This document shows positions 1 to 5,043 of a stretch of 5,043 nucleotides of DNA, piece by piece. The notes beneath the pieces are model-generated. The model did no database searches and was not told where the DNA came from. It saw nothing but the letters and a program-made list of their open reading frames with translations. The stretch is taken from NCBI GenBank assembly GCA_943331195.2, contig CALQKQ020000296.1, positions 1 to 5,043 of the forward strand, written 5' to 3'. Made by a program: the position numbers and the translations under genes. This DNA is from Akkermansia muciniphila. Lineage in GTDB: Bacteria > Verrucomicrobiota > Verrucomicrobiia > Verrucomicrobiales > V1-33. Every line of letters starts with the position of its first letter. Position 1 is the stretch's first letter.

Positions 1-1182
1 AAAGAAGGCGACGCTTCCGTGCAGCGGGCCCTGCGCGAAGGCGTCGCGCTGATTCAATTGACCGATGAGGACGACAGCGTTTGCCTGGTGGCGATTGGCA
101 CCTTGGGCGAGCTGCGCAGTTTGGGCAGCGTGGATTTGCTGAAGGCGATGACCGTTAGCGAGGATGAATCCGACGCGGCCAAGGCGGCGGCGGGTCAGGC
201 GCTGCAGCTGATCGAGCGCTACCAGCGGCAGGTGGAAACCTATGGCAGCTTGTTTCGCGGGCTGAGCGCGGGGTCGGTGCTTTTGGTGGTCGCGCTGGGG
301 TTGGCGATCACTTTTGGGCTGATGGGAGTCATCAATATGGCCCACGGGGAGATGATGGCGGTGGGCGCTTACACCACCTATCTGGTGCAGAACCTTTTTG
401 GGGGAGGGGTGGCCTTATCGATGTTTGGATTTGGGATGCAGGTGCCGGGGTTGAAACTGACGGGGGCGGCCTACCAATCTTATTTTTTCTATGCCGTGCC
501 CGCCTCTTTCCTCATGGCAGCCCTGGTGGGAATCGCCTTGGAGCGCGGGGTGATCCGCTTTCTCTACAAGCGGCCCCTGGAAAGCCTGCTGGCCACCTGG
601 GGGATTTCGTTGATTTTGCAGCAACTCTTCCGCCTCGTTTTTGGCCCCAACAATGTCCAAGTCTCCTCCCCGAGCTATCTGAGCGGGAGCTTCGTGGTGA
701 GCGATGTCGTGTTGGGCTACAACCGCGTCTTTGTGATTGGTTTTGCCGTGGCCATCGTCTTCTTGACCTGGTTGCTCCTGACCAAAACCAGTTTGGGGCT
801 CTACATCCGGGCTGTGATGCAAAATCGCCAGATGGCGGCCTGCATGGGAGTGCGGACCGAGCGGGTCAACATGCTGACTTTTGGTTTCGGCAGCGGACTC
901 GCCGGACTGGGTGGGGCCTTCCTCTCGCAGCTGGGCAACGTCGGACCGAATCTGGGACAAAGCTATATCGTGGACTCCTTCATGACTGTGGTGGTCGGCG
1001 GGGTGGGCAATCTCATCGGGACGGTGGGCGCTGCCCTAGGGATCGGGATGGTCGATCAAAGCTTGCAGTCCCTCACCGACCCCTCCTTGGGCAAAATCAT
1101 CACGTTGAGTTCGATCATTTTCTTTTTGCTGTGGCGGCCGGGCGGGCTTTTCCCGACGCGCACCCGCAGCTTGGAAGGGTAG
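1..1182 (+). CDS. urtB: Urea ABC transporter permease UrtB (5' partial)
   Basis: Inner-membrane permease subunit of the urea ABC transporter, LivH-type branched-chain amino acid permease family. The frame is open from base 1 with no stop, and UrtB proteins are usually about 500-540 residues against 393 visible, so the N-terminus lies upstream; the GTG at base 19 is not taken as the start. Bases 1 to about 240 encode a soluble, helical, alanine- and glutamate-rich, HEAT-like segment typical of the UrtB N-terminal region, which separates it from plain LivH. From about base 260 the protein is hydrophobic. Family motifs seen are NMAHGEMM (from 334), TWGISLILQQ (from 595), FGPNN, RAVMQNRQMA (from 808), FGFGSGLAG, GNVGPNLGQSYIVDSFM, VVGGVGNLIGT, and RPGGLF near the end. 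A loop between early membrane segments (about 400-480) looks longer than I recall for this family. The TAG stop at 1180-1182 is followed 49 bases later by urtC. The identity is firm; only the start is unknown. Confidence 0.96.
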   Translation, partial: KEGDASVQRALREGVALIQLTDEDDSVCLVAIGTLGELRSLGSVDLLKAMTVSEDESDAAKAAAGQALQLIERYQRQVETYGSLFRGLSAGSVLLVVALGLAITFGLMGVINMAHGEMMAVGAYTTYLVQNLFGGGVALSMFGFGMQVPGLKLTGAAYQSYFFYAVPASFLMAALVGIALERGVIRFLYKRPLESLLATWGISLILQQLFRLVFGPNNVQVSSPSYLSGSFVVSDVVLGYNRVFVIGFAVAIVFLTWLLLTKTSLGLYIRAVMQNRQMAACMGVRTERVNMLTFGFGSGLAGLGGAFLSQLGNVGPNLGQSYIVDSFMTVVVGGVGNLIGTVGAALGIGMVDQSLQSLTDPSLGKIITLSSIIFFLLWRPGGLFPTRTRSLEG

Positions 1183-1208
1183 GCGGAATCTGCCCGACCT
1201 GCGCTCCT

Positions 1209-1234
1209 CTAGCTATTTTTACAAAGAACTCATG
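1209..1234 (+). promoter_or_regulatory. Shine-Dalgarno-less start region of urtC
   Basis: The 49-base gap after urtB contains CTAGCT followed by a run of five T's and then ACAAAGAACTC before the ATG. No GGAG, GAGG or AGGA motif lies at the normal distance. The AAAGAA purines are weak and lack consecutive G's. Initiation may rely on an unstructured U/A-rich leader (S1-type recognition) or on coupling with urtB translation; both are inferences. Confidence 0.4.
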
Positions 1235-2368
1235 CGAAAGTCCGAAAACCTCATCATGCTGGTGGGAGCCCTGTTGCTCTTGGTGGTGCTGCCCTGCTTG
1301 AACGCCTTTGGGGCGGAAGGCAGCGCCCTGCACGTCAGCGATTACACCATCAACCTCTGGGGAAAATACCTCTGCTATGGCATTTTGGCGGTCAGCGTGA
1401 ATTTGTTGTGGGGCTACACCGGACTGCTCAGCTTGGGGCAGTGCCTGTTTTTCTCGCTGGGAGGCTATGCCTTGGGAATGCACCTCATGCTGAAAATCGG
1501 CAAGCTGGGGCAATATTACCAGGCCGGGAACAACCCGCTGGAGTTGCCCGACTTCATGGTCTTTTTGGGTTACCCCGAGCTGCCCGCTCACTGGGTTCCT
1601 TTCCATAGCTTTGGGTTCGCGGCCCTGATGGTTTTGGTGATTCCTGGCTTGGTGGCCTTCTTGTTTGGTTGGCTGATCTTCCGCTCCCGCATCAAGGGGG
1701 TGTATTTTTCGATCCTGACCCAGGCCTTAACTTATGCGGCGTCGCTGCTCTTTTTCCAAAATAAATTCACCTTTGGCGGCAACAATGGGCTGACCGACTT
1801 CAAGACCTTGCTGGAGGCGGACCTCAACGCCCCCGAGGTGCGGCGGAACCTTTATGTGGCCACGGTGCTGCTGCTCATGGCCGTGCTGGGGCTGGTGAAG
1901 TGGCTTCTCGGCACCAAGTTCGGCAAGGTCCAGCAGGCCATCCGGGACAGTGAGAACCGGGTGCTTTTTTCTGGCTACGCCACCACCAGTTTCAAGCTCC
2001 TGATTTTTGTTTTGGCGGCCGTGATTGCCGGAGCGGCGGGAGCCCTTTACGTGCCGCAGGTCGGCATCATCAACCCCAGTGAAATGACCACGGACAAATC
2101 CCTCGAAGCGGTGGTGTGGGTCGCGGTGGGGGGCAGGGCGACCCTGCTGGGGCCGGTTTACGGGGCGATTGTGGTGAATGTCTTGAAGTCCTGGGCGACC
2201 ACGGCTTATCCGGATTATTGGTATATTATTCTGGGAACCTTATTTGTGCTAGCGGTGCTCTTTGCCCCCAATGGCATCGCCGGGATGCCCCAGCAATGCC
2301 GCGACGGGCTCGCCTGGTGGAAACGGCGCGGAGCTTCCCTTGCCTCACCCCTGGCCACATCCGCCTAA
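1232..2368 (+). CDS. urtC: Urea ABC transporter permease UrtC
   Basis: Second membrane permease of the urea transporter, LivM-type, expected to pair with UrtB to form the translocation path. It is complete at 378 residues, a normal UrtC length. Residues 7-27 form a strongly hydrophobic first membrane segment. Motifs in order are GLLSLGQ (64-70), FFSLGGYALGMHLM (73-86), the loop LPDFMVFLGYPELP (105-118), GVYFSILTQALTYA (156-169), FGGNNGLTDFK (181-191), AIRDSENRVLFSGY (236-249), AGALYVPQVGIINPSEM (269-285), VVWVAVGGRATLLGPVYGA (294-312) and LFAPNGIAGM (343-352). The FGGNNGLTDFK and YVPQVGIINPSE blocks point to UrtC rather than LivM. Cys70-71 region reads SLGQC where a small residue such as Gly is common. 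The ATG at 1232 is the first usual start; the frame is open upstream but shows no ATG or GTG in the gap after urtB, and there is no Shine-Dalgarno motif. The gene ends 9 bases before urtD. Confidence 0.97.
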   Translation: MRKSENLIMLVGALLLLVVLPCLNAFGAEGSALHVSDYTINLWGKYLCYGILAVSVNLLWGYTGLLSLGQCLFFSLGGYALGMHLMLKIGKLGQYYQAGNNPLELPDFMVFLGYPELPAHWVPFHSFGFAALMVLVIPGLVAFLFGWLIFRSRIKGVYFSILTQALTYAASLLFFQNKFTFGGNNGLTDFKTLLEADLNAPEVRRNLYVATVLLLMAVLGLVKWLLGTKFGKVQQAIRDSENRVLFSGYATTSFKLLIFVLAAVIAGAAGALYVPQVGIINPSEMTTDKSLEAVVWVAVGGRATLLGPVYGAIVVNVLKSWATTAYPDYWYIILGTLFVLAVLFAPNGIAGMPQQCRDGLAWWKRRGASLASPLATSA

Positions 2369-2376
2369 TTTTTTTT
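2325..2376 (+). other. Weak hairpin plus T8 tract, possible attenuator
   Basis: GGCG (2325-2328) and GA (2331-2332) can pair with TCCGCC (2360-2365) across a 27-base loop with a two-base bulge. Three bases (TAA) and then eight T's follow. This has the outline of an intrinsic terminator, but the stem is short, bulged and inside the urtC coding region. If active it could lower ATPase expression relative to the permeases. It may equally be just a U-rich leader. Confidence 0.2.
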
Positions 2377-2380
2377 CATG
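2369..2380 (+). promoter_or_regulatory. Poly-T leader and start codon of urtD
   Basis: Eight consecutive T's and one C separate the urtC TAA (2366-2368) from the urtD ATG (2378-2380). There is no room for a Shine-Dalgarno motif inside the gap, and the last codons of urtC (CCACATCCGCC) contain none either. Stop and start are in the same frame, so terminating ribosomes could restart on the nearby ATG. The gap and motif absence are seen directly; the coupling is inferred. Confidence 0.5.
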
Positions 2381-3136
2381 AGCAGCCAAGTCATCCTCGC
2401 CGCCGAAGGCGTGAACAAATCCTTTGATGGCTTTAAGGCTATCAGCGACCTCAACTTCTACCTCGACGAGGGGGAGCTGCGCACCGTGATCGGACCCAAT
2501 GGGGCCGGAAAGTCGACCTTTTTAGACCTCATCACGGGGCGCACCCGGCCGGATAGTGGGCGAATCGTTTTCGGCACCGGCCTGGGCGAGGAAATCACTT
2601 CGCGCAAGGAATATGAAATCTACCGGCTCGGGATTGGCCGGAAATTCCAAACGCCCAGCGTGTTTGCGGAGCACAGTGTTTTCGACAATATCCTGCTCGG
2701 GCTGAAGGGTCCGCGCGGGGTTTTCCGCACCCTTTTTGCCAAGCTCAGCAGCGGGGAGCAAGACCGGCTGGAGGAAGTGTTAAAGACGGTGGGGCTGTTC
2801 GACAAGCGGCACGACCTGGCGGGCTCTCTGGCGCACGGGCAAAAGCAGTGGCTGGAAATTGGGATGCTGTTGGCCCAGGAGGCCAAGCTTTTGTTAGTAG
2901 ACGAGCCTGCCGCAGGGATGACGGATGAGGAGACGCACAAGACGGGGGAATTGCTCCTCAGTCTGGCTGGGAAACACAGCATCATTGTGATTGAACACGA
3001 CATGGTTTTCGTGCGCCAGATCGCCCGCAAGGTCACCGTGCTCCACCAAGGCCACGTGCTCTGCGAGGGCTCGGTGGACGACGTGCAAAACAACGAGGAA
3101 GTCCGCCGCGTCTATTTGGGCCGCGGCAAGCACTGA
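2378..3136 (+). CDS. urtD: Urea ABC transporter ATPase UrtD
   Basis: Cytoplasmic ATP-binding subunit (LivG type) that, with UrtE, drives urea import. It is complete at 252 residues, typical for the family. Walker A is GPNGAGKST (39-47), the Q-loop glutamine is Q91 in KFQTPSVF, the signature is LAHGQKQWLEIG (151-162), Walker B is LLLVDEP (171-177) with catalytic Glu176, followed by the D-loop AAGMTDEE, and the switch histidine is H207 in IVIEHDM. The HGQKQWLEIGMLL block is characteristic of UrtD and separates it from LivG. The signature carries Ala152 (GCG, 2831-2833), where Ser is the usual residue that contacts the ATP gamma-phosphate. The C-terminal end, VRRVYLGRG, is family-like. The ATG lies nine bases after the urtC stop and in the same frame, and is preceded by eight T's and a C instead of a Shine-Dalgarno motif. 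Any earlier start in this frame is excluded by the urtC TAA. Confidence 0.97.
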   Translation: MSSQVILAAEGVNKSFDGFKAISDLNFYLDEGELRTVIGPNGAGKSTFLDLITGRTRPDSGRIVFGTGLGEEITSRKEYEIYRLGIGRKFQTPSVFAEHSVFDNILLGLKGPRGVFRTLFAKLSSGEQDRLEEVLKTVGLFDKRHDLAGSLAHGQKQWLEIGMLLAQEAKLLLVDEPAAGMTDEETHKTGELLLSLAGKHSIIVIEHDMVFVRQIARKVTVLHQGHVLCEGSVDDVQNNEEVRRVYLGRGKH

Positions 3137-3168
3137 CCCCTTTCGCTCTGGACTAAACCTTTTCAAAC

Positions 3169-3186
3169 CTAGCTTTCTTTTCCATG
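3169..3186 (+). promoter_or_regulatory. Pyrimidine-rich start region of urtE
   Basis: The 16 bases before the urtE ATG read CTAGCTTTCTTTTCC with a preceding C-rich stretch. Only an isolated AG occurs and there is no Shine-Dalgarno motif. The CTAGCT plus T-run resembles the leader of urtC, although the spacing to the start codon differs (10 against 18 bases). No convincing -35/-10 pair was found in the 47-base gap. Confidence 0.4.
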
Positions 3187-3888
3187 CTTAAAGTAGATTC
3201 TCTCCATGCGGACATCGGCGGTTCGCAGATCTTGCGTGGCGTCTCTTTGGAATGCGGCCCCGGAGAGGTGGCCTGCCTGATGGGGCGCAATGGGGTGGGT
3301 AAAACCACCACCTTGAAGTCGATCATGGGCCTGCGCGACATCCGCAGCGGCGCGCTCTTTTTGGAGGGCCAGAATCTGCAAGGACTGGCTCCAGATGCGC
3401 GCGCCCGCCTGGGCATTGGCTATGTGCCGCAGGGCCGCGATATTTTTCCGCACATGACCGTGGAGGAGAATTTGCGGATCGGCTACGTGGCCAACGGCAG
3501 CCGCATCGCCAATGTGAAGGCCGCGCTGGAGCGCATCTACGCGCTCTTCCCCGTGCTCAAGGAGATGTTGGGACGCAAGGGGGGCGTCCTCAGCGGCGGC
3601 CAGCAGCAGCAGTTAGCGATTGGCCGGGCCCTCCTCACCGGGCCAAAGTTGTTGATCTTGGACGAGCCCACCGAAGGCATTCAGCCCAGCATCATTGAAG
3701 AGATCGGCGAGACCATCAAGTTGCTCCGCAGCAGCGAAAAGTTGTCCATTTTGCTGGTGGAGCAATACGTCGACTTTTGCCGCGAGGTGGGGGACCGCTA
3801 TGTTGCGATGGACCGGGGCGCGGTGGTTTCGAGCGGCCCGATCGGGGCCTTGACCGACGAGGTGGTCAAGGTCCACCTGCAAGTGTAA
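3184..3888 (+). CDS. urtE: Urea ABC transporter ATPase UrtE
   Basis: Second ATP-binding subunit (LivF type) of the urea importer, expected to form a heterodimer with UrtD beneath UrtB and UrtC. It is complete at 234 residues, close to the usual 230. Walker A is GRNGVGKTT (34-42), the Q-loop is Q83 in GYVPQGRDIFPHMTVEENL, the signature is LSGGQQQQLAIGRAL (136-150), and Walker B is LLILDEPTEGIQPS (156-169) with Glu161. QQQQLAI and DEPTEGIQPSII favour UrtE over LivF. At the switch position the sequence is LLVEQ, with Gln194 in place of histidine, as I recall for the LivF/UrtE group in general. The start lies 47 bases after urtD in a T-rich leader lacking a Shine-Dalgarno motif; the protein aligns with the family from its first residues, so the ATG is likely right. 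The gene is last on this strand and stops 11 bases before the end of the convergent gene. Confidence 0.97.
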   Translation: MLKVDSLHADIGGSQILRGVSLECGPGEVACLMGRNGVGKTTTLKSIMGLRDIRSGALFLEGQNLQGLAPDARARLGIGYVPQGRDIFPHMTVEENLRIGYVANGSRIANVKAALERIYALFPVLKEMLGRKGGVLSGGQQQQLAIGRALLTGPKLLILDEPTEGIQPSIIEEIGETIKLLRSSEKLSILLVEQYVDFCREVGDRYVAMDRGAVVSSGPIGALTDEVVKVHLQV

Positions 3889-3889
3889 A

Positions 3890-3944
3890 GCGGTGCCTAT
3901 CAAGGGGGGCTGAGGCGGAAGCGCACATAGGCCCCCTGCACCGC
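3890..3944. terminator. Candidate hairpin at convergent gene ends
   Basis: GCGGTGC (3890-3896), two bases after the urtE stop, is perfectly complementary to GCACCGC (3938-3944). Inside, GGGGGC (3905-3910) can pair with GCCCCC (3931-3936), leaving a 20-base loop and an asymmetric bulge. A competing stem is GCCTAT (3895-3900) with ATAGGC (3927-3932). There is no T run on the + side; on the - strand only three T's follow. It includes the stop codon and last codons of the LTD gene. It could slow or end transcription from both directions, but it is not a classical intrinsic terminator. Confidence 0.35.
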
Positions 3945-5043
3945 GAAGGGGAACGGCGCCGCGAGGTGTCGCTCGCCAGCCGCGGACTCGGCGCTCTGTA
4001 TCACCAGGGAGGCCTCAGGCATGGGGGTCCAGGTCTTTAGGTCGGGCGAGGTTTCACTTTGTAGCCGAACGGCATCGGCACCCAGGCGTTGGCTCCAGTG
4101 GAGGAAAAGGTCGCCATCTGGCGCGATAGTTAGGTGAGGCAGGGTGGTGAAAGCGTAGTCTTGGAGGTTAGGAAAAGCGTCGGCGGACAAGGTGTCGTCG
4201 GTGCCGGGGCTGCCGCCGAGCTGGCGGCTCGGGCGCCAGTGAGCGGGCAGGGAGGGGTCGGGTCGACCTTCCGGGCGAATCAGGGTGAGGGTGCGGCCCA
4301 TGCCGTCGGCTTCCGGGGGCCAGGGCAATTGGTCGCCGAAACTAAAGGCGGCAATGACGGCCTTGGCGCGGTCGCGCAGGACGAGGTGGTCGCCGTCGTT
4401 GGAGAGGCGCGTGCCAGGGTCGAACTCGCCCGCCACTGGCAGAGCGGCGCCGTATCTGGCGGTGAAGGCGGCGCGGTTTTCTACCAGGAGCAGGCGCTGG
4501 CCGACGGGGAGGGTGCCGGAGAAGGTGAATTGGACGCCTTCGGTGAATTGGACGCCGGTGAGGTCGATGGGGAGGGTGCCGATGTTGCGCAGTTCGATGA
4601 ATTCCTCGGCGGCGGGGTTGGCGGGGTGGTAGTTGATTTCGGAAATGGCGAGGTTGCTCGGGGCGGCGGGCTCGGCGGCGCCGGTGTTGGTAATCGTCAG
4701 GGTATCGCTGCCGACGGCAGCCCCGTCGTGGTCGAGGGCGGTGAGGATGAAATCGTTGGGTCCGGAGGTGACGGGGAGGATGAGTTGCCAGGATTGGCCG
4801 CTGAGCCAGGAGAGGGGAGCGGCTTGGGGCGGGGCGCCGTTGCGGGAGACGAGGATGGTTTTGACATTGATCCAGCCAGTCCCGCTGATGGTGGCGCTAG
4901 GCTGTGCGGTGGTGATGGGGGCGCCGCCGTTGGTGGTGACGGCGAAGGCCGCAGCGGGGAATTGGACGTTGATTTGGCTGAGGACATAGCTGCGGCGGGC
5001 GCTGACCCAGTTCCGCAGGGTGGTGGCATAGGAGGCGCGGTCG
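3900..5043 (-). CDS. Lamin-tail-domain protein, probably secreted, CotH-like (5' partial)
   Basis: C-terminal 380 residues of a large protein; the frame runs open off the right edge, so the N-terminus and any signal peptide are missing. The GTG at 4434-4436 is internal, since the domain continues upstream of it. Numbering from the first whole codon (5040-5042): residues 1-25 (RASYATTLRNWVSARRSYV) resemble the tail of a CotH kinase-like domain. Residues 33-120 form a beta-rich linker with GTGWINV, W79, W85, GPNDFILTALD and DTLTITNTG. Residues 130-280 are an LTD: NLAISEINYHP, EEFIELRNIG, LTGVQF, LPVGQRLLLVEN, LSNDGDHLVLRD, the PWPPEADGMGRTLTL block and GGSPG. Residues 300-380 are a beta module with LTIAPDGDLFLHWSQRLGAD, then SPDLKTW and YVRFRL, often seen at the ends of Verrucomicrobia surface proteins. 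No C-terminal membrane anchor is seen. LTDs are linked to extracellular or envelope proteins in bacteria; the function is unknown. The LTD call is firm, the CotH part tentative because only its end is visible. Confidence 0.83.
   Translation of the reverse strand, partial: DRASYATTLRNWVSARRSYVLSQINVQFPAAAFAVTTNGGAPITTAQPSATISGTGWINVKTILVSRNGAPPQAAPLSWLSGQSWQLILPVTSGPNDFILTALDHDGAAVGSDTLTITNTGAAEPAAPSNLAISEINYHPANPAAEEFIELRNIGTLPIDLTGVQFTEGVQFTFSGTLPVGQRLLLVENRAAFTARYGAALPVAGEFDPGTRLSNDGDHLVLRDRAKAVIAAFSFGDQLPWPPEADGMGRTLTLIRPEGRPDPSLPAHWRPSRQLGGSPGTDDTLSADAFPNLQDYAFTTLPHLTIAPDGDLFLHWSQRLGADAVRLQSETSPDLKTWTPMPEASLVIQSAESAAGERHLAAPFPFAVQGAYVRFRLSPP
4524..4556 (-). repeat. Short tandem repeat, 15 bp identical, 18-bp period
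   Basis: GGTGAATTGGACGCC occurs at 4524-4538 and again at 4542-4556, separated by three bases, giving an 18-base in-frame period. In the LTD protein this encodes the pentapeptide GVQFT twice, separated by Glu, at residues 163-173, in the second beta-strand region of the LTD. It is a local duplication or convergent strand sequence, not a mobile element. Confidence 0.75.

Noticed and set aside
415..1606. Long - strand open frames at 415-960 and 1115-1606 opposite urtB and urtC
   Set aside because: Their translations are rich in His, Gln and Gly with no domain pattern, while the + strand encodes clear permease motifs throughout. They are shadows of GC-rich codon use.
3137..3183. Possible separate promoter for urtE
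   Set aside because: No paired -35/-10 elements with acceptable spacing are visible in the 47-base gap; T-richness alone is not enough.
2522..3453. Several - strand open frames opposite urtD and urtE (2522-2761, 2620-3093, 2894-3166, 3153-3453)
   Set aside because: They overlap one another and lie opposite intact ATPase genes with all expected motifs; no recognisable protein features.
3601..3612. CAG trinucleotide repeat (four copies)
   Set aside because: It encodes the conserved QQQQ after LSGG in the UrtE signature, so it is explained by protein function rather than a microsatellite.
1..3888. Branched-chain amino acid transporter (livHMGF) instead of urea transporter
   Set aside because: The HEAT-like N-terminal segment of the first permease, FGGNNGLTDFK in the second, HGQKQWLEIGM in the first ATPase and QQQQLAI with DEPTEGIQPS in the second fit the urea type. 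Substrate remains inferred from family, not shown.
3777..4040. + strand open frame across the urtE end and into the convergent gene
   Set aside because: It overlaps the conserved urtE C-terminus in another frame and reads a Gly/Arg-rich product without family features.
4285..4989. Two + strand open frames (4285-4632 and 4633-4989) end to end opposite the LTD gene
   Set aside because: They are Arg-, Ser- and Gly-rich with no domain, and the - strand frame is continuous and has a recognisable LTD. They are antisense shadows.
4697..5029. - strand open frame in another phase over the start of the LTD region
   Set aside because: Extreme Pro/Ser composition is typical of an off-frame read of this gene; the correct frame gives a coherent beta-domain protein through the same bases.

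Overview
This window holds the 3' part of a urea ABC transporter operon, urtB-urtC-urtD-urtE, on the + strand. Facing it on the - strand is the C-terminal part of a large secreted or surface protein with a lamin-tail-like domain (LTD). DNA is GC-rich and almost fully coding; the longest gap between genes is 49 bases. The organism is probably a member of the Verrucomicrobiota or a relative in the PVC group. This rests on the LTD protein, whose architecture (end of a CotH-like region, beta-sandwich linker, LTD, C-terminal 'tested against scalar data' style beta module) I associate with that phylum, and on the lack of Shine-Dalgarno motifs. It is an inference, not a proof.

Layout: 1-1182 is the end of urtB (permease, N-terminus cut off by the window edge). 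1232-2368 is complete urtC (second permease). 2378-3136 is urtD and 3184-3888 is urtE (the two ATPases). The gaps are 49, 9 and 47 bases, all on one strand, so a single transcript is likely. The substrate-binding gene urtA is expected upstream of base 1 and cannot be seen. No urease gene is present. 3900-5043 is the - strand LTD gene, whose stop lies only 11 bases from the urtE stop, so the two transcription units converge; its start lies beyond the right edge.

How the genes work together: UrtA (outside the window) would capture urea in the periplasm, UrtB and UrtC would form the membrane channel, and UrtD and UrtE would power uptake by ATP hydrolysis. Such systems normally serve nitrogen scavenging. 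The LTD protein has no evident functional link to urea uptake.

I did not find an undescribed system. The points most worth a second look are: two departures from ATPase consensus (UrtD signature Ser to Ala, UrtE switch His to Gln) that should fall in the same composite ATP site; start codons of urtC, urtD and urtE preceded by pyrimidine-rich tracts instead of Shine-Dalgarno motifs; an eight-T tract squeezed between urtC and urtD; and a hairpin spanning the convergent gene ends.
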